Shown here piece after piece: positions 24,015-32,279 of a stretch of DNA of 64,000 nucleotides. Every line of letters begins with the position of its first letter. Within the stretch, counting starts at the first letter, position 1. The notes below the pieces were generated by a model, which was given only the letters and a program-made list of their open reading frames with translations, made no database searches and was not told the DNA's origin. The translations under genes were made by a program, and so were the position numbers. Source of the DNA: Cohnella nanjingensis (GTDB lineage: Bacteria > Bacillota > Bacilli > Paenibacillales > Paenibacillaceae); the NCBI RefSeq assembly GCF_014212125.1, contig NZ_JACJVP010000001.1:124001-188000 (forward strand). Direction: 5' to 3'.

Positions 24015-25357
24015 CGCTTAGGCTGCGCTTTACGCTGTTCACCGTTTTTTGGCTGATCTTCATCCTGATTCTGTACAACGTCTTCGTCTATTTCTTCGTC
24101 ATCCGCGTCACGACGCGCGGGGAGCTTCAGCTCCTCGCGAACAAGGCGGATCTCGTCGTCGAGACGCTGCGCAAGCAGAAGATGGTCGGCATCGACGATC
24201 CGAAGCTGCTGAGCGACATGTACAACGTGAACGAGATGATGCGGATCGTCACCGCGGATTCCCACGTCGTCAACACGGTCGGGATCGACAAGGAGCTGCT
24301 AAGCATTCCGATCGACGTCCGCACCGTCTCCCATTCGGAGACGCTGCGGCTGAACGGCCAGCGGGTCCTCCTCTGGTCGGTCCCCATCTACGAAGAACAT
24401 CGGCTGATCGGCGAAGTGGAGAGCGCCAGGCGTCTAACGGTGTTGGACGGCTATCTGCAGATCCTGCTCGGCGCGCTCAGCGTGACGAGCGTCGGGGCGA
24501 TCCTGTTCGCCATCCTGGGGACGTACTGGTTCACCTCCCGGCTGACGGGGCCGATCGGCCAGATGGTGCAGACGATGCGCGAGATCGACCGCAGCGGCAA
24601 GCTGCAGCGCGTCAAGATGGGGCAGGAAGAGTCGATCGAGCTGCAGCAGCTGATTCGCGCCTTCAACCAGATGATCGAGCGGCTCGACCGCACGATCGAA
24701 CGGCAGAAGCAATTCGTCGCCGACGCCTCGCACGAGCTGAAGACGCCGCTCACGGTCATCGGGAGCTACGCCGACATGCTGAAGCGTTGGGGCCGCGATA
24801 ACGTCGAAGTGCGCGACGAGGCGATCGAGGCGATCGCCAAGGAGACCGAGCGGCTCAAGAAGTTGACGCGTTCCATGCTGACGCTCGCGGAGGCCGAACA
24901 GGACGATTGGGTCAACAAGACCCGGTTCGACGCGGTCGGCGTCGTCAAGGAGCTGTCCGGCGTGCTGGGTACGACGTTCCGGCGCGAAATTCGGGTGCAT
25001 GCGCCCGGTTCCGCCGTTCAGTTGACCGGAGACAAGGACAAGTTCCGCCAGATGCTGCTCATCTTGCTGGACAATGCGATCAAGTACAGCAAGGAACCGA
25101 TCGACGTGCGGATCCGTTCCGACAAGAACTCGGTGCAGCTCGAAGTGACGGACTACGGCATCGGGATCTCGGAGGCCGAGATTCCTTATCTGTTCGAGCG
25201 GTTCTACCGGGTCGACGAAGCCCGTCATCGGACGACCGGCGGCAGCGGGCTCGGCCTGTCCATCGCCAAGCGGATCATCGAACTGCACGGCGGCAGCGTT
25301 GAGGTGTTCAGCAAACCCGGCAGCGGCACGACGATCGCGATCCAATTTCCCAAATAA
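24011..25357 (+). CDS. Sensor histidine kinase partner
   Basis: A 448-aa membrane kinase. Membrane segment 1 is at about 10-30 (FWLIFILILYNVFVYFFVI) and segment 2 at about 150-172, with an extracytoplasmic sensor domain of some 120 residues between. HAMP follows, then HisKA with the phospho-His in ASHELKTPLT, and the HATPase domain with N box (LLDNAIKYS), G1 (VTDYGIGIS), F box (YLFERFYR) and G2 (GGSGLGLSIAK). ATGA overlap with the regulator gene shows the cognate pair. The arrangement is ArlS-like. Confidence 0.93.
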   Translation: MTLRLRFTLFTVFWLIFILILYNVFVYFFVIRVTTRGELQLLANKADLVVETLRKQKMVGIDDPKLLSDMYNVNEMMRIVTADSHVVNTVGIDKELLSIPIDVRTVSHSETLRLNGQRVLLWSVPIYEEHRLIGEVESARRLTVLDGYLQILLGALSVTSVGAILFAILGTYWFTSRLTGPIGQMVQTMREIDRSGKLQRVKMGQEESIELQQLIRAFNQMIERLDRTIERQKQFVADASHELKTPLTVIGSYADMLKRWGRDNVEVRDEAIEAIAKETERLKKLTRSMLTLAEAEQDDWVNKTRFDAVGVVKELSGVLGTTFRREIRVHAPGSAVQLTGDKDKFRQMLLILLDNAIKYSKEPIDVRIRSDKNSVQLEVTDYGIGISEAEIPYLFERFYRVDEARHRTTGGSGLGLSIAKRIIELHGGSVEVFSKPGSGTTIAIQFPK

Positions 25358-25367
25358 ACTGCGACAA

Positions 25368-25411
25368 AAGAACGGCAACGCCGGATGCGAGATCCGGGCG
25401 TTGCCGTTCTT
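25368..25411. terminator. Shared terminator between the histidine kinase and NlpC/P60 genes
   Basis: A stem of about 19 bp (AAGAACGGCAACGCC... with ...GGCGTTGCCGTTCTT, one bulge) lies between convergent genes. The T-rich side is better on the minus strand (TTCTTTTGTC). Confidence 0.75.
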
Positions 25412-25485
25412 GGTGTTGGGATTTGTGTGATAGCGGTGCGATAGGTCGAGCTGTAGGCAAAACTATGTCAGTCTATTCGAGGAGC

Positions 25486-25974
25486 TTAGAGGACGCGGCG
25501 CGCCGTTACGTAATGCTGCTTCCAGTAGGTCGAGCTGAGACTCGTGACCGTGACGCCGGGTTTGCCGTAGGTGTGCAGGATCTTGTTGCTGCCGATGTAG
25601 ACGGCGACGTGTCCGATCTTGGAGCCGGTGCGCGAGGTTTTGAAGAAGACGAGATCGCCTTTTTTCAAGCTGGCTTTGGCGATTTTCTTGCCCTTCGTCG
25701 CTTGCGAGCTGGACACCCGGGGCAGCTTGACGCCGTATTTGCCGAAGATATATTGGGTGAAGCTGGAGCAGTCGAAGACCGAAGTCTTGCCGGAAGGGGC
25801 GCCGAAACGATATTTGACGCCTAAATATTTTTTGCCCAACGTGATGATTTTGTCCGCTTTGGTCGTAGCCGCGGACGCGGAAGGAGACGAAGCCATGGCT
25901 GCGCCCGTGAATGCGATGACGGCGCATAGGCTGATGCTTGCGACTTTTCGGACGATCGTGCTCTTGATGCTCAT
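25486..25974 (-). CDS. Secreted NlpC/P60 endopeptidase
   Basis: The 162-aa precursor has a Sec signal peptide (basic start, hydrophobic core VASISLCAVIAFTGAAM, cleavage near SASA-ATTK) and one NlpC/P60 domain. The catalytic triad fits Cys69 (in DCSSF), His122 (in IGHVAVY) and His134. Such enzymes cut the peptide stems of peptidoglycan between D-gamma-glutamyl and meso-DAP residues. There is no SH3 or LysM anchor, so it is freely secreted. A GGAGG lies 12 nt before the ATG. Confidence 0.92.
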   Translation of the reverse strand: MSIKSTIVRKVASISLCAVIAFTGAAMASSPSASAATTKADKIITLGKKYLGVKYRFGAPSGKTSVFDCSSFTQYIFGKYGVKLPRVSSSQATKGKKIAKASLKKGDLVFFKTSRTGSKIGHVAVYIGSNKILHTYGKPGVTVTSLSSTYWKQHYVTARRVL

Positions 25975-26207
25975 GCTGTAAGATATCCTCCATCCAAGTT
26001 GTATGTATTCATCCGATGACGTTGAGATCGAGTATAGCAGACTCGAAACCTCCTACAATTTCCCAAAAAGAATGGAAAGATTGCTATTGTGCGGGTTGAA
26101 TCGCCTTTCTTAGAAATCAATGAGAATTCTCTCATGTCGATCCGCGCTTGCTCCCCGGCGATCTATCCCTATAATTAAGGGGAGGAAAAGAGAGGGGGAA
26201 ACCGGTT

Positions 26208-27068
26208 ATGAAAATGCGCGTATCGGCCGTGCAGTTCCAACTTCGGGACGTGAGCGACTTCGCGGCGTACCGCGGGCAGGTCACGCATTACGTGCGCAAC
26301 GCGGCGGAATACGGGGCCCAGTTCATCCTGTTCCCGGAATTCGTCACGACGCCGTTGCTCTCCATCGGCGTCGAAGCGGGCGGGGCGGGACAGCCGATCG
26401 AGCGTCTGCTCGATTACGCGGAAGATTACCTCGGACTCTTCTCGGGCTTGGCTCGGGAGTTCGGCGTCTATATCGTCGGGGGCACGCATCTGACGAAGAA
26501 AGGCGACTCGCTGCGCAACACGGCATTCCTGTTCGCGCCGGACGGCAGCTATCAGACCCAGGACAAGCTGCATATCACGCCGACGGAGAAGGAAGCCTGG
26601 AACGTCTCGGACGGCGAAGGCGTCTCCGTCTTCGATACGCCGTACGGCCGGATCGGCCTGCTGACTTGCTACGACATCGAGTTCCCGGAGATCGTGCGGA
26701 TGGTGCGGGCGAAGGGGGCCGACGTCATCTTCTGTCCGTCCTGCACGGACGACCGTCACGGGTTCTATCGCGTGCGCTACTGCTGCCATGCCCGGGCCGT
26801 CGAGAACCAAATCTATATCGTTACGACCGGTACCGTGGGGTCGCTCGAACGCGTCGACTTCATGCGGGCGAACTACGGACAAGCGGCGGTCATCACGCCG
26901 AACGACATTCCGTTCCCGCCGCGCGGCATTCAATGCGAAGGGGAGATCAACGGAGATATGCTCATCACGGCGGATCTCGATCTCGCCTTGCTCGAGGACG
27001 TACGCCGGGCCGGGTCCGTCACGACTTGGCGGGACCGGCGCACGGATCTGTACCCGGATTGGTCTTGA
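26208..27068 (+). CDS. Carbon-nitrogen hydrolase (nitrilase superfamily)
   Basis: The 286-aa enzyme shows the Glu-Lys-Cys triad of the family: Glu in LFPEFVTTPL, Lys in QDKLHITPTE and Cys in LLTCYDIEFPE. It is an amidase or omega-amidase type rather than a true nitrilase, but the substrate is open. A GNAT acetyltransferase follows 16 bp downstream; in Bacillus YhcX the two activities are one fused protein, so the adjacent pair is probably the split form of that system. The segment 26121-26136 upstream holds a short inverted repeat (ATGAGA-attc-TCTCAT). Confidence 0.9.
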   Translation: MKMRVSAVQFQLRDVSDFAAYRGQVTHYVRNAAEYGAQFILFPEFVTTPLLSIGVEAGGAGQPIERLLDYAEDYLGLFSGLAREFGVYIVGGTHLTKKGDSLRNTAFLFAPDGSYQTQDKLHITPTEKEAWNVSDGEGVSVFDTPYGRIGLLTCYDIEFPEIVRMVRAKGADVIFCPSCTDDRHGFYRVRYCCHARAVENQIYIVTTGTVGSLERVDFMRANYGQAAVITPNDIPFPPRGIQCEGEINGDMLITADLDLALLEDVRRAGSVTTWRDRRTDLYPDWS

Positions 27069-27084
27069 AACGGGGGCTGACGCG

Positions 27085-27744
27085 ATGCTGAAGCGGCTGT
27101 ACGTATCGGACGGAAGCCGGATGGCGCCTGCGGTGATCCGCAACTACGCGGAGCGCGACTTCCCTGGCCTCGTCGAGGTGCAGGCGGAGAGCTTCCCGCC
27201 GCCCTATCCGTCCGAGCTGTGGTGGAATGAAGAGCAATTGCGCGCGCATGTGACGCGGTTCCCGGAAGGCGCGCTCTGCGCGGAGGTGGACGGACGGATC
27301 GTCGGCTCCATGACGGCGCTGCGCCGGACGTTCCGCGAAGGCGACCGGCACGATTGGGCGTCGGTGACGGACGACGGATACATCGGGACGCACGAGCCGG
27401 ACGGCGAGACGCTCTACGTCGCGGACATCTGCGTTCGGCCTGCGTACCGATCGTTCGGCCTCGGCAAGTGGCTGATGCAGTCGATGTACGAGACCGTCGT
27501 GCAGCTCGGCTGCCGGCGGCTGCTCGGCGCGGGCCGGATGCCGGGTTACCGGGGCGTATCGGGCGAGCTGACGCCCGAACGATACGTGGCCGAAGTCGCC
27601 GAAGGACGCCGCAAGGATCCGGTCCTGACGTTCCTGCTTCGCTGCGGACGTTCGCCGGCCGGCGTCGTGCGCGATTATCTGGATGACGAAGATTCCTGCG
27701 GGAACGCGGCGCTGATGGAATGGCGCAACCCGTTCAAGCCTTAG
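27085..27744 (+). CDS. GNAT acetyltransferase, partner of the nitrilase-like gene
   Basis: A 219-aa protein from ATG 27085. The GNAT core is visible: NYAERDFPGLVEVQAESFP (beta1-alpha1), EVDGRIVGSM, then ADICVRPAYRSFGLGKWLMQ with the acetyl-CoA loop (R-x-x-G-L-G), and a C-terminal extension to MEWRNPFKP. It corresponds to the N-terminal half of Bacillus YhcX. The genes probably act on one substrate, with acetylation and amide hydrolysis in sequence; this is inference from the fusion. Confidence 0.85.
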   Translation: MLKRLYVSDGSRMAPAVIRNYAERDFPGLVEVQAESFPPPYPSELWWNEEQLRAHVTRFPEGALCAEVDGRIVGSMTALRRTFREGDRHDWASVTDDGYIGTHEPDGETLYVADICVRPAYRSFGLGKWLMQSMYETVVQLGCRRLLGAGRMPGYRGVSGELTPERYVAEVAEGRRKDPVLTFLLRCGRSPAGVVRDYLDDEDSCGNAALMEWRNPFKP

Positions 27745-27765
27745 AAGATGGAGGAGGAGCTGTTC

Positions 27766-28452
27766 ATGGCTTTGGAATACCGTAAAATCGGATCGGTGGA
27801 CGATCCCTATTTCGCCAAAATGCACCGGCTGATGGGGGAAGCGTTCCCGCCGGAGGAAGTGCTGGCGTTCGATCTCTGGAAGGAGCCGCTCCTGGACCTG
27901 ACCATTCAAGTCTACGTGGCCGTGCTCGACGGCGAAGTCGTTGGCGCGACGGAGTACCGTTATCGGCCGGAATTCGCGGTCGCGATGACCGACTTCACGA
28001 TCGTGGGCCGACCCGGGCTCGGCATCGGCCGGTTCCTGCTCGTACAGCGCGAAGCGCACCTGCGGCAGCTGGAGGCGGAGAGCGGGACGGCGTCGCTCGG
28101 CATGTTCGCGGAGATCTACGATCCGTCGCTTGCCGAACCGGAGACGGGCGTAGCTGCCGGTCGCGTGAGTCCGATGCATCCGGCCGTCCGCCGGGAAGTG
28201 CTGTCCCACCTCGGCTTCAAGAAGCTGGACCTTGACTACGTCCATCCGTCCTGGGACCACGAAGGCAAAGCGGTGAAAGGACTGGACTTCTGCTTCCGTC
28301 CCGCGGACGAAACGCGCGATGCGCTGCCCGCCTCGCTGCCCGTCGGCTTCCTGCGCTGGTATTACGCCGCGCTGCCGAACAAGCCGCAGGAATGGCATGA
28401 GATGATGGCGCGGCTGGAAGCCCGCGAATCGGTGCGGCTGCTGCCGATCTAA
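27766..28452 (+). CDS. GNAT-like protein of unknown substrate
   Basis: 228 aa from ATG 27766, placed after GGAGGAGGAG. It has a GNAT-like arrangement (VYVAVLDGEVVGATEYRY, then VGRPGLGIGRFLLVQ as the acetyl-CoA loop and GMFAEIYDPS), followed by a longer C-terminal part with HPAVRREVLSHLGFKKLDLDY. It follows the nitrilase-GNAT pair by 21 bp and probably belongs to the same operon. The GNAT call rests on pattern and not on strong motifs. Confidence 0.7.
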   Translation: MALEYRKIGSVDDPYFAKMHRLMGEAFPPEEVLAFDLWKEPLLDLTIQVYVAVLDGEVVGATEYRYRPEFAVAMTDFTIVGRPGLGIGRFLLVQREAHLRQLEAESGTASLGMFAEIYDPSLAEPETGVAAGRVSPMHPAVRREVLSHLGFKKLDLDYVHPSWDHEGKAVKGLDFCFRPADETRDALPASLPVGFLRWYYAALPNKPQEWHEMMARLEARESVRLLPI

Positions 28453-28481
28453 CGTCAGGCGGAACGGGAGAAGAAAGGCGA

Positions 28482-29261
28482 ATGAACATGAACATCACGA
28501 TCTTGGGCAACGGGGATTCGATGGGAACGCCCCGCGTCTATTGCGAATGTCCGGTTTGCGCGGAAGCCCGGACGTCGGGCGCGAATGTCAGGCTGCGCTC
28601 GTCGGTCTGGCTGGAGACGGAGGGGGAGGCGCCGCTGCTCGTCGATTGCGGGCCGGATTGGCGGACGCAGATGGAGTCGCTCGGCGTTCGGCAGGTCCGG
28701 CACGGCCTGCTGACGCACGCGCACTTCGATCATATCGGCGGCTTGGCCGAGTGGGCGGACGCCTGCCGCTGGCGGGAGGAGACCGCGCGTCTCTACGGAC
28801 CGGCCGAGGTGCTCGCCGAAGTGGACGAACGGTTCCCCTGGCTGGGCAGCCGGCTGCTGGCGACGACCAACGACGACGGCATGGCTTACGGGGATTGGCG
28901 GATTCGGACGTGGAAGGTGAATCACGGCAAGAACGGTTTCTCTTACGCTTACCGGTTCGACGATGCCGGCAGAGGCGTCGCTTGGGCGTATTGTCCGGAC
29001 TCCATCAACCTGACGGAAGCGCAAAAAGCGCCCTTGCGGGGCGTGTCGCTGCTCGTCCTCGGAACGAGTTATTATCATGAACCGTATCCGATGGAGACGC
29101 GCTCGCTGTACGACGTCGTCGAAGGGCTGGCGCTCGTGGAAGAGCTTGCCGTCCCGTCCGCCGTCTTCACGCATCTGTCCCACGACATCGACGTCCGCCG
29201 GGATTACGGTCTGCCGGCCCACGTGCGGCTCGCGCACGCGGGTCTCGTCTTGACCGTCTAG
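28482..29261 (+). CDS. MBL-fold hydrolase, PhnP-like
   Basis: The 259-aa protein starts ITILGNGDSMGTPRVYC and has the zinc motif THAHFDHIGG, the later ligands in VNHGKNG and CPDSINLT, and a closing FTHLSHDID. N-terminal cysteines (CECPVC) match the structural zinc site of PhnP, a cyclic phosphodiesterase that opens 5-phosphoribosyl 1,2-cyclic phosphate. No phn genes are near, so the substrate may differ. Its stop lies 1 bp from that of thiN on the other strand. Confidence 0.82.
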   Translation: MNMNITILGNGDSMGTPRVYCECPVCAEARTSGANVRLRSSVWLETEGEAPLLVDCGPDWRTQMESLGVRQVRHGLLTHAHFDHIGGLAEWADACRWREETARLYGPAEVLAEVDERFPWLGSRLLATTNDDGMAYGDWRIRTWKVNHGKNGFSYAYRFDDAGRGVAWAYCPDSINLTEAQKAPLRGVSLLVLGTSYYHEPYPMETRSLYDVVEGLALVEELAVPSAVFTHLSHDIDVRRDYGLPAHVRLAHAGLVLTV

Positions 29262-29262
29262 C

Positions 29263-29916
29263 TCAGTCGCGGCTTCGGATGACGAGGAGCAAACCGTCCC
29301 GGACGGCGATATCGCCTTCCGGCGCAACAAGGTAATTGCTGATGCCGAGCGACATGCCGAGCTTGAGCGTGGCGTCGTTCAGCGGATAGGCGAACCCTTG
29401 CAAGGTGACGCCCGTCACCTGCGGGGAGAGGGGCAGCAACGAGACATAAGGGTATCGTTCATCCGCCTCCAGCCGGCACCGATCGGCCAGGAGGCGGATC
29501 TCGTTGTGCGCGTCCGCCAGACACGCCGACGCGCCCGCGTCCAGGGCGACGGCAAGCAGATGGACGTTCGCCAGGCTATGGTCGAACCGCGTGCCGAGTC
29601 CGCCGAAGATGACGATGTCGCGGAAGCCGCGCTTCAGCGCCTCCCGCAGCGCGAGCTCGGTATCGGTCCAGTCTTTGTCGACGGCGTCGAAGCTTTGGAA
29701 TTCTCCGGCGCGGCTTCGGACGGTGCGCAACTGGGCGTCGTCGACCGAGTCGAAGTCGCCGAGCGCCAGATGGGGCGCATAGCCTTGCTCGACGAGGAAG
29801 GAGGCGCCCCGGTCGGCGCCGATCAAGTAATCGTCCGGCCGAATGCGCGCAAGGCTCCACGGACCGGTGGTCCCGCCGGTCACGATCACGGCGCGCCGAT
29901 AGGAAGGTTGGATCAT
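29263..29916 (-). CDS. thiN: Thiamine pyrophosphokinase
   Basis: A 217-aa enzyme that transfers pyrophosphate from ATP to thiamine, giving the cofactor used by PdhA and the 2-oxoacid oxidoreductase in this window. Family motifs are GADRGASFL, LGDFDSVDD, KDWTDTELAL and GGLGTRFDHSLANV; the C-terminal beta-sandwich ends in VRDGLLLVI. It faces the MBL gene with no terminator between them. A structured repeat (copy C) lies in its upstream region. Confidence 0.95.
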   Translation of the reverse strand: MIQPSYRRAVIVTGGTTGPWSLARIRPDDYLIGADRGASFLVEQGYAPHLALGDFDSVDDAQLRTVRSRAGEFQSFDAVDKDWTDTELALREALKRGFRDIVIFGGLGTRFDHSLANVHLLAVALDAGASACLADAHNEIRLLADRCRLEADERYPYVSLLPLSPQVTGVTLQGFAYPLNDATLKLGMSLGISNYLVAPEGDIAVRDGLLLVIRSRD

Positions 29917-30000
29917 GACGGTTGTCCTCCAATGCGTCAGGCAGCGTAGAAGCTGGGAATACGTTCAGTATAACGGGTATTGCGTCCCGGAGCGAACGAA

Positions 30001-30101
30001 GTATAAACGGCTTTGCCGTCTTTCTAGACGGCGACGCGTTTTTATCGTCGGTCCTACAGCAATGGATAGGCGAGTTGCGTTGCTTATCCATGCTGTACGA
30101 C
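30001..30101 (+). repeat. Dispersed two-hairpin element, copy C
   Basis: First helix ATAAACG with CGTTTTTAT, enclosing GCCGTCT-ttct-AGACGGC (perfect 7-bp stem). Second hairpin GTCCTACAGC (30051-30060) with GCTGTACGAC (30092-30101), 9 of 10 paired, extended by ATGGATAGGC with GCTTATCCAT. It lies between the divergent thiN and TRIC genes. Sequence of both stems differs from copies A and B but pairing is kept. Confidence 0.75.
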
Positions 30102-30115
30102 TCCAAAAATGACCG

Positions 30116-30145
30116 TTGCGGACGGGCGCGGTCAACCGCTACAAT
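30116..30145 (+). promoter_or_regulatory. Promoter of the TRIC channel gene
   Basis: TTGCGG (30116-30121), 18-bp spacer, TACAAT (30140-30145), 15 bp after the repeat element. Confidence 0.65.
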
Positions 30146-30176
30146 GGACTAGGTCTTATTAACGGAATGCCGGGGG

Positions 30177-30842
30177 TTGTCATCATTGCATTGGACGCTT
30201 TATCACCTGGACGTCTTTCAGCTGTTCAGCCTGATCGGCACGATCGCCTTCGCCGTCAGCGGCGCGATCGTCGCGATGGAGGAAGAGTACGATATACTGG
30301 GCGTCTTCGTGCTCGGTCTGATTACGGCTTTCGGGGGCGGCGTCGTCCGCAACCTGCTGATCGGCGTACCCGTCACCTCGCTCTGGAACCAGGGCTTGTT
30401 CTTGAAAACGGCGGGCGTCGCGATCCTGATCGTGTTCGTGCTGCCGATGGCTTGGATCCATCATTGGAAGCGAAGCGAGGCGTTCTTCGACGCGATCGGT
30501 CTGGCCGCCTTCGCCATCCAGGGCGCGATGTACGCGGTCGACGCCAAGCTCCCGCTCAGCGCGGTCATGGTAGCCGCGATGCTGACCGGCATCGGCGGCG
30601 GGATGATCCGGGATATCATGGCGGGACGCAAGCCGCTCGTGCTCAAGGACGAGATCTACGCCGTATGGGCGCTTGCCGCGGGTCTTGCAGTCGGCATCGG
30701 CGAAATGAAAGCGACGTGGCATTTGATCGTCCTGTTCCTGTTGACCGTGCTGTTCCGCATGCTATCCGTCCACTATAAATGGAAGCTGCCGCGCCGCAAG
30801 TACGTTCAGGCGCGCAGCGGGGAAAACGGGGTCGAATCTTAA
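30177..30842 (+). CDS. TRIC-family (UPF0126) membrane channel
   Basis: A 221-aa integral membrane protein with seven hydrophobic segments in two related halves, each with a glycine-rich kink: AFGGGVVRNLLIG in the first and GIGGGMIRDIMAG in the second. This double motif defines the bacterial TRIC/YadS family of monovalent cation channels, trimeric in the membrane. The start is uncertain: TTG 30177 lies 1-2 nt after GGGGG, while TTG 30186 has better spacing. Its last base overlaps the start of the next gene (TAATG). Confidence 0.85.
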   Translation: MSSLHWTLYHLDVFQLFSLIGTIAFAVSGAIVAMEEEYDILGVFVLGLITAFGGGVVRNLLIGVPVTSLWNQGLFLKTAGVAILIVFVLPMAWIHHWKRSEAFFDAIGLAAFAIQGAMYAVDAKLPLSAVMVAAMLTGIGGGMIRDIMAGRKPLVLKDEIYAVWALAAGLAVGIGEMKATWHLIVLFLLTVLFRMLSVHYKWKLPRRKYVQARSGENGVES

Positions 30843-31312
30843 TGGCGTATCGCGTCTTATTCGTATGTTTGGGCAATATCTGCCGGTCTCCGATGGCGGA
30901 AGCGGTGTTCCGGGAGCGGGTGAACGCGGCCGGACTGCAGGAAGCGATCGAGATCGATTCGGCGGGAACGGGCGACTGGCATATCGGGAAGCCGCCGCAC
31001 GAAGGGACTCGGAGGCTGCTGGACGACAAGAAGATCTCCTATGCGGGGATGTGCGCCCGCCAGCTGAAGCCGGAGGACGGCCGCCGCTTCGATCTGATCG
31101 TGGCGATGGACGGGAACAACGAGCGCGACATCCGCGCCGCGATCGGCGCCGACGCCGAGGCGGAGGTCATCCGCTTCCTCTCTGTCGTGCCGGACAGCAA
31201 GCTGCAGGACGTGCCCGATCCCTACTACACGGGCGACTTCGAGGAGACGTACGCGCTCGTGTGCGAGGGCTGCGACCGGCTGCTCGAGCGCATCCGGCAG
31301 AGTCTGGCCTAG
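30842..31312 (+). CDS. Low-molecular-weight protein tyrosine phosphatase
   Basis: A 156-aa phosphatase. The P-loop VCLGNICRSP carries the nucleophile Cys9 and Arg15 (C-x5-R-S), and the acid Asp is in VPDPYYTGDF. The family dephosphorylates tyrosine or arginine in proteins (YfkJ and YwlE types in Bacillus); the residue after Gly-Asn is Ile, and which class applies is not decided. Start ATG 30842 overlaps the channel gene stop. Size and motifs are normal. Confidence 0.93.
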   Translation: MAYRVLFVCLGNICRSPMAEAVFRERVNAAGLQEAIEIDSAGTGDWHIGKPPHEGTRRLLDDKKISYAGMCARQLKPEDGRRFDLIVAMDGNNERDIRAAIGADAEAEVIRFLSVVPDSKLQDVPDPYYTGDFEETYALVCEGCDRLLERIRQSLA

Positions 31313-31322
31313 GAGGTGACCA

Positions 31323-32279
31323 ATGGATCGAGACTGGGAGCGGTCGCTTCCCTTCGAGCCGATCGGGGAGGCGGAGATCGCCAGCCTGCTCAGGCAATAC
31401 GACGCCAAACTGCGGCTTACTCGCGTCCTTCCGCTGTCCGATGAGGGCAAGCGGAACACGAACTACCGCGTCTGGACGGATGACGGCGATTCCTCCCTGG
31501 TGCTTCGCGTCTACGCCTCAGGCGATGACGGCTGGCGCAGGGAATCCGCGCTGTTCCGCCGGATGCGGCAGCTGGATGTGCCCGTTCAACGGCTATGCTA
31601 TCAGGGCGAGGCGGAAGGGCGCGCGTTCGGCATCTACAGCTTCGCGGAAGGCCGCTCGCTCCAGGCGGAGATGCTGTCCGGCGCGAGGCCCGAACCGGAT
31701 CTGCTTCATGCGTTGGGCGCCTTCGCCGCGCGCATCCATTCGGTCCGCTACGGCGCGCCGGGCTTTCTGGATGAGCGGTTGCAGCCGCAACCGGGGCTCG
31801 CCCCGCTCGCGGACTGGTTCGGGTTCTTCCTGGACGACAGGGTGCGGGAGCGGCTCGGAGAGCCATTGGCCGCCGACTTGTCGCGCTTGATCGAAGACCG
31901 GCGGACGACGTGGGCCGAACTCGATCGGCACGCCTGCTTGGTCCATGGCGACTTCCGCCCCGCGAATATCGCCGTATCGGGGGGACGCGTCAGCGCCGTG
32001 CTGGACTGGGAGTTCGCCATGGCGGGACACGCGATCGCGGATCTCGGACAGTGGTTCCGCTACGGGCGGCTGTTCGAGGGACCGCTGCAGGCGGCGTTCG
32101 TCGCCGGGTATGAGGACGCTTCGGGTTCGAAGCTGCCTCATCAATGGGAACGGCTCGCCCGTCTGCGGGATTTGTCCAACCTGCTGCAGATGCTCGGCGG
32201 GGAGGCGGAACTTCCGAACAGACATCAAGATCTGCGCGCGCTCATCGAAGCGACGGTCAGGAGGGTGAACGACAAATGA
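31323..32279 (+). CDS. Aminoglycoside-phosphotransferase-fold kinase
   Basis: A 318-aa protein of the APH/choline kinase fold. The N-lobe has NTNYRVWTDDG and SLVLRVYA (ATP Lys replaced by Arg in the VLR strand, so nucleotide binding may be altered). The catalytic loop is LVHGDFRPANIAV (HGD-x4-N) and the metal site VLDWEFAMAG. These kinases phosphorylate small alcohols or sugars; resistance to aminoglycosides cannot be assumed. An ideal AGGAGGTG overlaps the preceding stop and it overlaps the next gene by 4 bp (ATGA). Confidence 0.85.
   Translation: MDRDWERSLPFEPIGEAEIASLLRQYDAKLRLTRVLPLSDEGKRNTNYRVWTDDGDSSLVLRVYASGDDGWRRESALFRRMRQLDVPVQRLCYQGEAEGRAFGIYSFAEGRSLQAEMLSGARPEPDLLHALGAFAARIHSVRYGAPGFLDERLQPQPGLAPLADWFGFFLDDRVRERLGEPLAADLSRLIEDRRTTWAELDRHACLVHGDFRPANIAVSGGRVSAVLDWEFAMAGHAIADLGQWFRYGRLFEGPLQAAFVAGYEDASGSKLPHQWERLARLRDLSNLLQMLGGEAELPNRHQDLRALIEATVRRVNDK

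Noticed and set aside
26120..26136. Fur or PerR box ahead of the nitrilase-like gene
   Set aside because: The inverted repeat has only 6-bp arms and does not fit the 7-1-7 Fur or PerR consensus well.
31323..32279. Aminoglycoside resistance gene
   Set aside because: The fold is shared by many metabolic kinases, the gene is embedded in a chromosomal operon, and the usual ATP lysine is missing.
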